Assembly (NCBI RefSeq): GCF_001886715.1
Contig: NZ_CP018082.1
Span: forward strand, 5,704,001-5,768,000
Direction of reading: 5' to 3'
Length of the DNA: 64,000 nt
Source of the DNA: Nocardia mangyaensis
GTDB lineage: Bacteria; Actinomycetota; Actinomycetes; Mycobacteriales; Mycobacteriaceae
Each line of letters starts with the position of its first letter. Position 1 is the first letter of the stretch. A program made the position numbers and the translations under genes. This document shows, in pieces, positions 15,021 through 22,928 of the stretch. A model generated the notes under the pieces. It ran no database searches. It saw only the letters and a program-made list of their open reading frames with translations, and was not told the origin of the DNA.

Positions 15021-16241
15021 TCAGCTCGCGGGCACCTCGGCGGCGCGACGTCGCCCGCCCAGCTGTGCGCGCAGGGTGTCGCGGCCGTGCCAGATCAGCC
15101 AGCCGAGCAGGACGAACACGCCGATCACGTCGACCGCGCCCAGCCAGGCCAGCGGCCACGGGCGCGGGATGGTCCAGATCGTCGGCTGGGCGAACGAGAG
15201 GACCCACGGGACGCCGACCAGCATCGTCAGCAACCAGAACCCGGCGATGATCCGCGCGACGCGCTCATCGCGCAGCGGTCCGTAGAGCAGCCACAGGACG
15301 GCCGGGATCAGCCACACCCAGTGGTGCGACCAGGAGATCGGCGAGATCATCAGCCCGAACAGCTGCACCAGGACCAGGGTGCCGAGACGGTCGTCGGGGC
15401 CGAGCGTGCGCCAGGCGAGGAAGGCCAGCACCGCGGTGAGCACCACCGCCGCGAGCCACCACGCCCCCGACTCCACGTCACGGCCGAGAATACGGCTCAA
15501 CGCCCCGCGCAGCGACTGATTCCAGACCGAGCCGACCGGGCCGATCCGGTCGGCGTCGCCGAGCAGCGTGCCGAAGTAGCGGCGGGCCTCGCTCGCGTTG
15601 ATGAGAAAGCTCACAGCCACGGTGAGCCCGAACGCCGCCGCCGACCACAGCACCGTCGCCCAGCGCCGTCGGGCCACGAAATAGAGGCCGGTGATCGCCG
15701 GCGTCAGCTTGATGCCCGCGATGAAACCGACCAGCGTGCCCGAGATCCACCAGCGCGCGCTGCGCACGGCGAGCATCGCCCCGTACACCAGGAAGACGTT
15801 GACCTGGCCGTAGTCGATGGTGGTGCGCACCGGCTCGAGCCAGACCCCGAGCGCGGTCCAGGCGACGGCCGCGGTGATCCAGCGCGTCCGCTTCGCCTCC
15901 TCCGCGCCGAGGAGCAGCTCCAGGCTGATCCGGATGACGCCGTAGAGCGCCGCGACCGTCGCCAGCATCCAGCCGACCGCCACCAGCGTGAACGGCAGGT
16001 AGTGCAGGGGGAAGAACACCAGCGCGGCGAAGGGCGGATAGGTGAACGGCAGTGGGAAGTCCGGCGTCTCCTCCGCGTAGGTGAAGTCGTAGAGCCGGTC
16101 GGTGAGCAGCGAGGCCGAGCCGTCGACATAGACGTGCAGATCGACCACGTTGAGGCCGTTCTCGGCGAACAGCATCCAGCTCAACCGGGCGAGCACGGAC
16201 AATCCGAGCAGCGCGAGAGCCCATCGGAGATGTCGGTTCAA
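15021..16241 (-). CDS. pimE: Polyprenol-phosphate-mannose-dependent alpha-1,2-mannosyltransferase PimE (GT87)
   Basis: Integral membrane GT-C glycosyltransferase, 406 aa, with ten or more hydrophobic helices. In mycobacteria PimE adds the fifth mannose to Ac1PIM4 from polyprenyl-phosphomannose on the outer face of the membrane. The first periplasmic loop contains DLHVYVDGSASLL with the catalytic-type Asp, then FTYPPFAALVFFPL, both typical of GT87/DUF2029. The start is TTG (16241) with GGAAAG 8 nt upstream; no ATG/GTG fits before the first helix. Proximity to typA, lpqW and the pterin dehydratase matches mycobacteria and supports PimE over other GT87 proteins. Confidence 0.82.
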   Translation of the reverse strand: MNRHLRWALALLGLSVLARLSWMLFAENGLNVVDLHVYVDGSASLLTDRLYDFTYAEETPDFPLPFTYPPFAALVFFPLHYLPFTLVAVGWMLATVAALYGVIRISLELLLGAEEAKRTRWITAAVAWTALGVWLEPVRTTIDYGQVNVFLVYGAMLAVRSARWWISGTLVGFIAGIKLTPAITGLYFVARRRWATVLWSAAAFGLTVAVSFLINASEARRYFGTLLGDADRIGPVGSVWNQSLRGALSRILGRDVESGAWWLAAVVLTAVLAFLAWRTLGPDDRLGTLVLVQLFGLMISPISWSHHWVWLIPAVLWLLYGPLRDERVARIIAGFWLLTMLVGVPWVLSFAQPTIWTIPRPWPLAWLGAVDVIGVFVLLGWLIWHGRDTLRAQLGGRRRAAEVPAS

Positions 16242-16552
16242 TGCCAGGCTTTCCGTCGTATGGGCGCATTTCGCGGTGCCCGATCACCTTAGCTGTGTCT
16301 TCGTGCGGCTGGCGCCGCGGGTTTTCGGCCCTGACGGGCCGAAAACCGGAGCGACACCACGGGTAACAGTTGAATCAACATCCCCACCTGTAACAGCGTC
16401 GGGGGCTAGCGTCGATGAACATGATTCGGCCGGTGCGCCGCCACGGGCCCGGCGGCTGTACAACACGGCAGCGTTGTCCTTAGAGTGACCCCGACATGTA
16501 GGGCTCGACACCCTCGTCCCATCGCAACACCGAGGTAAGGACGGCTAGACAA
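16242..16552. other. Divergent intergenic region between pimE and a secreted-protein gene
   Basis: 311 bp with no credible gene. It contains the core GCGGCTGGCGCCGCG at 16305-16319 followed by the 12-bp hairpin at 16320-16347, and should hold the promoters of both flanking genes. Confidence 0.6.
16305..16347 (+). repeat. Dispersed palindromic element, copy 1
   Basis: The 15-mer GCGGCTGGCGCCGCG runs into perfect 12-bp arms GGTTTTCGGCCC/GGGCCGAAAACC with a 4-nt loop. The same 15-mer recurs at 47967 and, inverted, at 60351. Unlike the other copies this one lies in a divergent promoter region. Confidence 0.6.
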
Positions 16553-17332
16553 GTGCTTCGTAGCCGAGGATCGCGGATCGCAACGACCGCTCTCGCCATC
16601 GCGGCCAGCGCCATGCTCGCCGCGCCGGCATCCACCAGTGCCGCTCCCGCGCCTGCCCCCCAGGCTGCACCGATCAGCGTTCCGATGGTGCCAGAGGGCG
16701 TCCCGGTCGACGCGCTCGCCGCCTTCGCGCCCGCGGTGGCCGGACTGATCGCCGGACCCGCCGACATCGCCAGCCCCCAGCAGGCCCTGATCGACCAGGC
16801 CCGGGTCCTGCTGGCCACGCTGAACCTGCCGCCCGCCATCAAGTCGACGCTGGAGCGGATCATCACCTTCCTCGACGGCAGCGGCGGCGGCGGACCGGAG
16901 ATCCCCGAAGACGGCCCGGTGATCGCGCAGTTCCTGTACCCGACGATCGGTCAGGGCTGCATCGGTGACGGCGCCGACTCGGTCGGCACCGCGCTCGCCG
17001 TGCCCGGCCCGGCCCAGCTGCCCCCGCCCGGACCCGCCGCCGGTCAGGCCGGTTTCGTGTTCACCGCCCTCGGTACCAAGGCGCCGACCGTCGAGCAGAA
17101 CCCGCCGATGACAGTGCAGTGGCTCAACCTCGACACCCGCCAGTCCGCGGTGCAGACGCTGACCGACGAGGCCAAGATCAACCCCGGCGGTCCGGCCACG
17201 CTGTCGGCCATCGCGAACACCGGCCACGGCCGCGTCGTCGCCGTGGTCTCCGGTTCGCTGACCACCGAGGTCGAGGGCGAGGCCCCGCGCACCTGCTCGT
17301 TCATGCCCACCCTGGGCTTCTTCACCGTGTAG
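16553..17332 (+). CDS. Secreted Ala/Pro-rich protein
   Basis: 259 aa with a typical Sec signal peptide: basic MLRSRGSR, a hydrophobic core and an Ala-rich cleavage region near residue 30. The mature part has a Pro/Ala N-terminus, an amphipathic segment (about 50-105), a Gly-rich spacer (GSGGGGPEIPEDG) and a beta-rich C-terminal domain with two cysteines (GQGCIGDG and APRTCSF) likely joined by a disulfide. GTG start with AAGGA upstream. Exported proteins of unknown role occupy the same position beside pimE in mycobacteria (Rv1157c/Rv1158c); homology to them is not shown here. Confidence 0.72.
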   Translation: MLRSRGSRIATTALAIAASAMLAAPASTSAAPAPAPQAAPISVPMVPEGVPVDALAAFAPAVAGLIAGPADIASPQQALIDQARVLLATLNLPPAIKSTLERIITFLDGSGGGGPEIPEDGPVIAQFLYPTIGQGCIGDGADSVGTALAVPGPAQLPPPGPAAGQAGFVFTALGTKAPTVEQNPPMTVQWLNLDTRQSAVQTLTDEAKINPGGPATLSAIANTGHGRVVAVVSGSLTTEVEGEAPRTCSFMPTLGFFTV

Positions 17333-17343
17333 GTGTAAACCGA

Positions 17344-17377
17344 GAGATACCAACCTTCGTCAGGAATGAGGTATCTC
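17344..17377 (+). terminator. Hairpin after the secreted-protein gene
   Basis: 8-bp arms GAGATACC/GGTATCTC enclose 18 nt, starting 12 nt after the stop codon. There is no T tract, so it is a weak terminator candidate. An ATG (17366) of the downstream open frame lies inside the loop. Confidence 0.4.
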
Positions 17378-17473
17378 GTGATCCGAGCGAACAGATTTCG
17401 CGAGTACATGGGTAACTCCCCGGGAAACTCCGACTGCGGCAGCCATACCGACCGGCGGCCCGGTCGTGAGCCA

Positions 17474-17842
17474 ATGACCTCCCTGCGACCGGCAAGAGTC
17501 GCGGGGAGGCGGGGGAGCTCGATTCGGAGCAGGCGCTCGCGGCGCTCCATCCTGTCCTGGCGCTCCGAAGGCTCGATTCTGTCGATCGGGTCGGCCTATT
17601 CGGTGCTGTCGATCGGCAGCGTCGGGTCGGTGTTGTCCATCGGGTCGGTCGGCTCGTTCGGCTCCGCCATCTCCTCCGGCTCGTTCCTGAGCCTCGGTTC
17701 GGCACTGTCGGGCCTTTCGCGCTGGTCGCTGCTGTCCTGGCTCGGCGATCACGCCGCGCCCGAGAGCCGGACCGCGCTGCGCGTCGTGCCCGACGACGAG
17801 CCGGAACTGCGGGTCGCGCCGACCTGCCACTGCCAGACCTAG
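17474..17842 (+). CDS. Protein with serine at every third residue (25 consecutive Ser-x-x triplets)
   Basis: 122 aa. From Ser16 to Ser88 every third residue is serine. The first triplets are basic (SIR, SRR), the rest mostly small or hydrophobic (SIL, SIG, SVG, SVL, SFG). A 34-residue acidic tail follows and the protein ends CHCQT. No enzyme motif or signal peptide was recognised. The frame is open from 17366, but that start lies in a hairpin, so ATG 17474 is preferred. The TAG stop is part of the 6-bp target duplicated by the adjacent IS481-type insertion. A repeating surface or solenoid-like fold is inferred; function unknown. Confidence 0.55.
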   Translation: MTSLRPARVAGRRGSSIRSRRSRRSILSWRSEGSILSIGSAYSVLSIGSVGSVLSIGSVGSFGSAISSGSFLSLGSALSGLSRWSLLSWLGDHAAPESRTALRVVPDDEPELRVAPTCHCQT

Positions 17843-17843
17843 G
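17838..17843. repeat. Left 6-bp target site duplication CCTAGG
   Basis: Matches the copy at 18958-18963 and the NCTAGN target preference known for IS481. It contains TAG on both strands: the stop of the Ser-triplet gene (plus) and the stop of the transposase (minus). Confidence 0.8.
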
Positions 17844-18840
17844 TGTATGAGGCCATGACGTTGGTGACACCGGCGTGGAGACGGATGACTGGTGGTCGGT
17901 TCCCAGCGGCGGTGTGCGGACGATGGTAGTTGTAGTGGATGTTCCAGACCTGCAGGGCTTGACTGCGCTGAAGGTCTGAGGTCCATGCTCGGGCGTAGAG
18001 GAACTCTTCGGCCAGGATCCGTTGGTAGCGTTCGACTTTGCCGTTGTGGCGGGGTGTGTAGGGGCGGATTCGCTGGTGACGGGCCCCGCGGAGCACCTTC
18101 GCGAAGTCGTGGGCGCGGTAGCAGGAGCCGTTGTCGGTCACGATCCGGTGGATGTGGGTGATGCCGTGGGCGGCGAGGAAGGCCCTGGCTCGGTGCATGA
18201 ACCGGATCGCGGTCTCGGCTTTCTCGTCGTCGAGGGCTTCGGTGTAGGCGAGCCGTGAGTAGCCGTCGACCACCGAGTGCAGGTAGACATAGCCGGCTCT
18301 GGCCCCGCGCTTCTTGGCTCGTGCGGCGAGCTTGGCCTGTTCGGAACCTGCGCCGTGAACCCGCCAGCCGCCGCCATCGGGGATCCGGCCGACCTTCTTC
18401 ACATCGACATGGACCATGTGTCCTGGCCAGCGGGCCACGATCGGTCGAGGTGTCCGGTTGTTCTCGCCGGTGGGGTCGAGGAACCGGCGCCGATGCAGTC
18501 CCAGATGGGCGAGCTGGCGGGTGACGGTGCGAACTGCGATCGCGGTGCCGTCACCGTCGAGTTCGAAAGCGATCCGCCGTGCCGACCATTTGTTGTCCCT
18601 GCGTAGCCGCTCGATCCGGGAGACGACCCCGGCGGGGGTCGCCCTGGGTTGGTGGTGTGGTGTCGAGGATCGGTCGAGCAGGCCGAGTTCGCCGTGGCGG
18701 CGCCACCGGTTCACCCACTTCGACGCGCACTGGCGTGAGATACCCATCTCGGCGGCGACGTGGGCGATCGAACGGTGCTGGCAGCGGGCGACGAGGCGGC
18801 GACGGCCTTCGACCGACAGCGGGGCATTACGGTGGGTCAC
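17839..18840 (-). CDS. IS481-family transposase
   Basis: 333-aa DDE transposase. An N-terminal helix-turn-helix (about residues 20-60, with HVAAEMGISRQCASKWVNRW) is followed by the rve catalytic core: Asp in MVHVDVKKVG, Asp in RIVTDNGSCYRA and Glu in HNGKVERYQRI. The frame is intact and the element probably functional. The last codon ACC uses one base of the element and two of the target; the TAG stop lies wholly in the duplicated target CCTAGG, so the coding frame has no stop of its own inside the element. Confidence 0.92.
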   Translation of the reverse strand: MTHRNAPLSVEGRRRLVARCQHRSIAHVAAEMGISRQCASKWVNRWRRHGELGLLDRSSTPHHQPRATPAGVVSRIERLRRDNKWSARRIAFELDGDGTAIAVRTVTRQLAHLGLHRRRFLDPTGENNRTPRPIVARWPGHMVHVDVKKVGRIPDGGGWRVHGAGSEQAKLAARAKKRGARAGYVYLHSVVDGYSRLAYTEALDDEKAETAIRFMHRARAFLAAHGITHIHRIVTDNGSCYRAHDFAKVLRGARHQRIRPYTPRHNGKVERYQRILAEEFLYARAWTSDLQRSQALQVWNIHYNYHRPHTAAGNRPPVIRLHAGVTNVMASYT

Positions 18841-18957
18841 GGACGGATCTCTCGGCTGGGGCAGATGGGGGATGTGGTGTTTTCCATCCTGCCGCCGGGA
18901 GGTCCGTCCCCTCAGCTCACCCCTGCCCGGGCGTCAACAACCTCATGACCCGCAACA
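17844..18957 (-). mobile_element. Complete IS481-family insertion sequence, 1114 bp
   Basis: Ends read TGT...ACA. The terminal 30 bp of the left end and the complement of the right end agree at 21 positions, including CATGA, GTTG and TGAC blocks. Flanked by CCTAGG on both sides (17838-17843 and 18958-18963). Contains a single transposase gene. Removing element and one duplication restores two convergent genes whose stops are 1 nt apart. Confidence 0.9.
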
Positions 18958-18963
18958 CCTAGG
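18958..18963. repeat. Right 6-bp target site duplication CCTAGG
   Basis: Identical to 17838-17843; directly abuts the stop codon of the DUF1906 gene at 18964. Confidence 0.8.
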
Positions 18964-19674
18964 TCACCACTGGCCGTAGTCCTGCGCCAGCACACGATTC
19001 AGGTCGACGCCGATGCCGTCGATCGCACGCTTGTCGATCTCGAACTGGTGCAGGTGCGCGTTGCCGTGCACATGACCCTTGGGGGTGCCCCAATTGTGCT
19101 GCCAGAACCAGGAAGCCAGGCCCGCGTCGATGGCGCGATCGATCGTCGGGGTGTTGGCGTAGATGCCGACGAGGTCGGCGCCGAGCACCGATTCCCAGCC
19201 CTCGATATAGGGCGCGATCATCTCGTCGAACTCGCGCTGGGACGGGTTGTCGTCGATGGAGGCGTAGATCGGCGCGGTGTCGGGGCCACCCGCGGCGGAG
19301 TGCAGCGCCCAGCCGCGGTCGGCGTGACGTTTGCCCGCTTCCCGGCCACCACGCCAGTCGGCGGTGTCGGCCTTGCCGAACTGATAGTTCGACACGATCG
19401 ACAGACCGTGCGCCCGCAGGTCCTCGACCTCGGCGGCGCGCAGCGGCTTGCCCGCCATCCACTCGGCGCCGGGCCTGCGATCGGAGACGTAGCGAATCAC
19501 GCCGATGTGCCCGGCGGCCTTGATCGCCGCGGCCGACGGCACGCCCGCGGAGTAGTCGACCATGGTGCCGAACGATTGGGCCGCGGCCGGTGCGGCGGAC
19601 AGGCCGACGCCGACAGTGGCTGCCGCGACGGCGAATCCGAAGAACTCTCGCCGGGTCACCGAAACAGAACGCAT
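18964..19674 (-). CDS. Tat-exported DUF1906 (Rv2525c-like) glycoside-hydrolase-like protein
   Basis: 236 aa. The Tat motif TRREFFGFA (residues 7-15) is followed by a hydrophobic segment and Ala-rich cleavage site near residue 33. The mature domain (GTMVDYSAGVPSAAAIKAAG, then YASIDDNPSQRE and LVGIYANTPTID) matches the TIM-barrel-like DUF1906 fold shared with Rv2525c, a cell-envelope protein of uncertain activity related to lysozyme-type glycosidases. ATG start with GGAG upstream. Its stop adjoins the IS481 target duplication but the coding sequence is intact. Confidence 0.82.
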   Translation of the reverse strand: MRSVSVTRREFFGFAVAAATVGVGLSAAPAAAQSFGTMVDYSAGVPSAAAIKAAGHIGVIRYVSDRRPGAEWMAGKPLRAAEVEDLRAHGLSIVSNYQFGKADTADWRGGREAGKRHADRGWALHSAAGGPDTAPIYASIDDNPSQREFDEMIAPYIEGWESVLGADLVGIYANTPTIDRAIDAGLASWFWQHNWGTPKGHVHGNAHLHQFEIDKRAIDGIGVDLNRVLAQDYGQW

Positions 19675-19877
19675 CGCAGGACTCCTTCGCGCAACCCGAC
19701 TTCTCGACCAGGCGGCAAGCCCGACGCGCCTTCCCCGAATCCCGCGCGCCGGGAGCCTCAGAACGTGCGACTCATTTCACCACAACCCCACCAGAACCGC
19801 CAGAACCAAACACCACATTCACACCATTGGTCACACAGCCGACCGCGCGGTGCCACGGGCGGATTCGCCGCCGAGGA

Positions 19878-21038
19878 TCAGGTGGCGCCGTCGATCGCCG
19901 CGCCCACGTCGATGGTGCGGCCGGTGGGATCGGCCAGCTCGGTGCTGACCACCGCGACCACCTGCGCGACCACCTGCTTCTTGATCCCGGCCAGCCGGGC
20001 CAAGGTGGCCGCGCGCAGGCCCTTGGCGGTGAACTCCATCGAGATGTCCTCGAGCGCGGGCGGCGGCACATCGATCACGATCTGCAGCGGTTCGGCGGCC
20101 CTGGCCGTGAGGACCAGCGGAATCTGCAGGTCGGCGCGGTAGTGGTTGGCCTTGAGCACGTCGACGGTGATGTCGAGGCCCACCGGCAGCATCATGTCGA
20201 AGACCCGTGGCGCGCCGGGCTCACCGAGTCCTCGATCGATCACGCGCGGCTGCTCGATGGCGCCGCGCACCGTCACCGTCGCCGCGCCGCGCGGCCCCTC
20301 CGACAGCGGGCCGACCTCGATCTCACTGCCCGCCATCTGCGCCACCACGCTGTGCACCCGGTCCCTGGTGACGATGGTGGTGAAGAAGCGCAGGCCGAAC
20401 TCGCGGTAGTCGATCCACTCGAAGACGGTGTCGTGACGATGCGGGGAGCGGTAGCCGTCGAGGATCGCCTCGATGTCGAAGACGCGTTCGGAGCGGACCT
20501 TCGGATCGCCGACGATGGCGTTGACCCGATTGGCGACCTCGCGCTGCACCAGCCCGGCGATCGGGTCGAGCAGCATCTCCCACGCGGTATCGATGGCCTC
20601 GGCCCGCAGCGTGAAGCTCACGTCCTTCGCGGTCACCGGGGCCACGTCGATCGCCACCAGCAGGGGCGCGGCGGTGCGGGCGTGCAGTCGCAGCCCGATC
20701 TCCACGACGGCGGCCAGACTCAGCTTGCGGCCGCCGAGCACCACTTTCAATGCCAGGGTCAGCGGGATCCGCACGCCGAAACTCAACGCGTCACCGGGCG
20801 TGCGGGTCACCACCGGCGTGCCCAGCGTGCCCTCGGCGACGAAACCGGCCAATCCGGCGGGACCGAGGGAGAACGGCCCGATCTGCACACCGCGCCCGGT
20901 CATCCCCGACACCGCCGCCGTGATCCGCTCCTCGGTCACCGCGTAGGTGACGAAGCGCTCACCGAAATCGGCGTACTCGATCCACCTCGGACTGTCTCGA
21001 CGTGCTTCGTCGGTCACCTTCACACGCACATCGAACAC
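19878..21038 (-). CDS. Hypothetical protein made of two tandem copies of one domain
   Basis: About 386 aa. Two halves align by eye: WIEYADFGERFVTYAVTEER and WIDYREFGLRFFTTIVTRDR open the repeats; each continues with a Gly-rich turn (IGPFSLGPAG / VGPLSEGPRG), an aliphatic strand region, an AxPLxxxIDV segment and an amphipathic helix ending in a VxxxV stretch. No signal peptide or catalytic motif was seen. The beta-rich halves with terminal helices resemble lipid-binding folds in outline, but that is only an impression. GTG 21038 is the first plausible start; GTG 21029 and 21023 are alternatives. Confidence 0.6.
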   Translation of the reverse strand: MFDVRVKVTDEARRDSPRWIEYADFGERFVTYAVTEERITAAVSGMTGRGVQIGPFSLGPAGLAGFVAEGTLGTPVVTRTPGDALSFGVRIPLTLALKVVLGGRKLSLAAVVEIGLRLHARTAAPLLVAIDVAPVTAKDVSFTLRAEAIDTAWEMLLDPIAGLVQREVANRVNAIVGDPKVRSERVFDIEAILDGYRSPHRHDTVFEWIDYREFGLRFFTTIVTRDRVHSVVAQMAGSEIEVGPLSEGPRGAATVTVRGAIEQPRVIDRGLGEPGAPRVFDMMLPVGLDITVDVLKANHYRADLQIPLVLTARAAEPLQIVIDVPPPALEDISMEFTAKGLRAATLARLAGIKKQVVAQVVAVVSTELADPTGRTIDVGAAIDGAT

Positions 21039-21217
21039 GGTACGGGATGCCGGGAAACCCCCAGGTGGTGGCACAACCCCCCGTCCTGCCGATGAGGGGG
21101 AAGCAGGACGGAGGGGTCGGCCGGGGCGCTGCCGGGCGCCGCCGCCTCCCATCGTACGGGCACCGGCGTGGTACCGCCGTCCAGGTTGCCCGCAGTTGTA
21201 TTGAGCGACAATCGATT

Positions 21218-21802
21218 TCAGAAGCGGCCGTAACCGACCAGATCGGCTGTTTCGGCCGGGGTGATGGTCCTGACCCGGATCCCGCCCATCTCGTTGCCGC
21301 CGATGGTGGTGATCGTCGCGCCCTCGGTCTTCAACACGATGTTGGTGTGCTGACCGAGCGGACTGTTCGGGCCGTAGAGCACCACGTCGCCGGTGCGCGG
21401 CCGGTAGTCGACGTCACCGGGAGTGAACCGGCCGACGCCCTGGTAGTACTCGGTCAGCGTGTAGACCCCGGGAATGCGCCAGGAACCCGAGTGCGGGTTG
21501 GCCAGCGGTCTGCCCGCCTCGCGCATCGTCCAGCTGACGAAGTCCGCACACCAGGCCTCCCGCACACCCTCGGCGTACTTCGGGCCGTCGCCCGGGTTCT
21601 CGTATTCGCGGCGGAGCACCTCCACCAGGGCGACCTGCTGTTCGTCGAGATGTTCGCTGTCCAGCACGGGGAACGGCTCTCCCCAGTCGTGCTGCCACCA
21701 GACGGCACCGACCACCACCAGCGCGGCCACCGCGAGCGCGCCGGAGATCCCGGCGATCCATCTGCCTTTTCGTCCGGTCCGTTCGACCTCGACCTGCGTC
21801 AT
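21218..21802 (-). CDS. Membrane-anchored CHAP-domain protein
   Basis: 194 aa with a basic N-terminus, one transmembrane helix (about residues 15-36) and an extracytoplasmic CHAP (NlpC/P60-like) domain. The catalytic cysteine lies in EAWCADFVSW, and the histidine in LGQHTNIVLK. CHAP domains usually are amidases or endopeptidases acting on peptidoglycan. ATG 21802 is preceded by a G-rich stretch; the frame stays open to 22036, so a longer N-terminus cannot be excluded. Monocistronic. Confidence 0.75.
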   Translation of the reverse strand: MTQVEVERTGRKGRWIAGISGALAVAALVVVGAVWWQHDWGEPFPVLDSEHLDEQQVALVEVLRREYENPGDGPKYAEGVREAWCADFVSWTMREAGRPLANPHSGSWRIPGVYTLTEYYQGVGRFTPGDVDYRPRTGDVVLYGPNSPLGQHTNIVLKTEGATITTIGGNEMGGIRVRTITPAETADLVGYGRF

Positions 21803-22198
21803 CGCCCCCCGCTCTCGTTCGGCCTTCTCCTCTGTAAGACGAATCGCGAGCGCGTCTGGTTCCCGCGCCGTGGGTCCCGAAGCGGCCGGGGGCGGCGACC
21901 ACCGGGTGGACCTCTGCGCCACCCGGGCATCGGCCCGCTCCCGTGCTCTCGGCACGCGCCGCGAGACCCGTGCCGTCCCCTCCGGCGACCCCGTCAGCGC
22001 AGACACGCTGTCGAACACTTCCGCTCCGGAACACACTGCACCTGACCAGCGAGAACATCGACGCGGCGGCCGTGAAGCGCCGACCAGGCAGCCACGCGGC
22101 GACCCGCCCGGCTGTGATGAGTTTTGCGAACCCTTTACGGTCGGTCAAGCTAGACGACTGTCCCAGTTTGTCCCATCGACCGGAAAGAGGAACACCAC
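21803..22198. other. Divergent intergenic region, CHAP gene and XRE regulator
   Basis: 396 bp. The only long frame is an upstream extension of the CHAP gene without hydrophobic or domain character. No distinct repeat was recognised. Confidence 0.4.
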
Positions 22199-22927
22199 GT
22201 GGAGGACCCGCACACGCCGATTGCGCGCTATCTGCGCGAGCGCCGCGAATCCGCGGGACTGACCAGGGCGGCGCTGAGCGGAATGGCCGGGATCTCCCCT
22301 GCCCTGATCCAGAAGATCGAACAGGGCACGCGCACACCGACCTTGGAGGCGCTCACCGGACTGTTCGACGCGCTGGAGGTGCCCGACCTGTTCCGCAGTC
22401 ACATCCTGATGCTGTCGATCTCGCACCGCTACGACACCCCGGCTCCCTCCGGTGCGGTGCCCGCCTCGGATCTGTTGCTGCTGAACGCGATTCCGTTCCC
22501 GGCCAGCTTCCAGGTGTACGCCTCCTACGACGTGCTCGCCACGAACGCGGCCTGGGACCGGCTCTTCCCCGGCTTGGCCACGGGTACCACGCTGCTCGAA
22601 TGGATGCTGCTCGATCCGCGCTCACGCACCTCCCTCGTCGACTGGTACGAGCAGGTTCACCTGTGTGTCTACGGTTTTCGGGTGATGAGCCGTGGAGTGG
22701 TGCCGCAGCGGCGCATCGACGAACTCGTCGCCAGCTGCGCGCGGGCGCCGGAGTGGACCGAGTTCTGGACCACCGAGCCCGCCGCGCCGAGCGACCTCGA
22801 CGCACCGGTGCTGCGGATCCGCGATCCCGACACCGGCGCGTCGGCCCGGCTGACCATGCACAACCTCGGCTCGACCAACCCGCGCCGGGACTGGGCGCTG
22901 ATCGTGTTCAGCCCGACCCTGAACTGA
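22199..22927 (+). CDS. XRE-type HTH regulator with MmyB-like ligand domain
   Basis: 242 aa. The N-terminal XRE helix-turn-helix spans residues 9-60 (LRERRESAGLTRAALSGMAG then PALIQKIEQGTRTP). The C-terminal region (about 90-240) with YDVLATNAAWDRLFPG resembles the MmyB-like PAS-type domain common in actinobacterial XRE regulators. GTG start with AGAGG upstream. It ends 1 nt before the stop of the convergent MFS gene. Ligand and targets unknown. Confidence 0.82.
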   Translation: MEDPHTPIARYLRERRESAGLTRAALSGMAGISPALIQKIEQGTRTPTLEALTGLFDALEVPDLFRSHILMLSISHRYDTPAPSGAVPASDLLLLNAIPFPASFQVYASYDVLATNAAWDRLFPGLATGTTLLEWMLLDPRSRTSLVDWYEQVHLCVYGFRVMSRGVVPQRRIDELVASCARAPEWTEFWTTEPAAPSDLDAPVLRIRDPDTGASARLTMHNLGSTNPRRDWALIVFSPTLN

Positions 22928-22928
22928 C

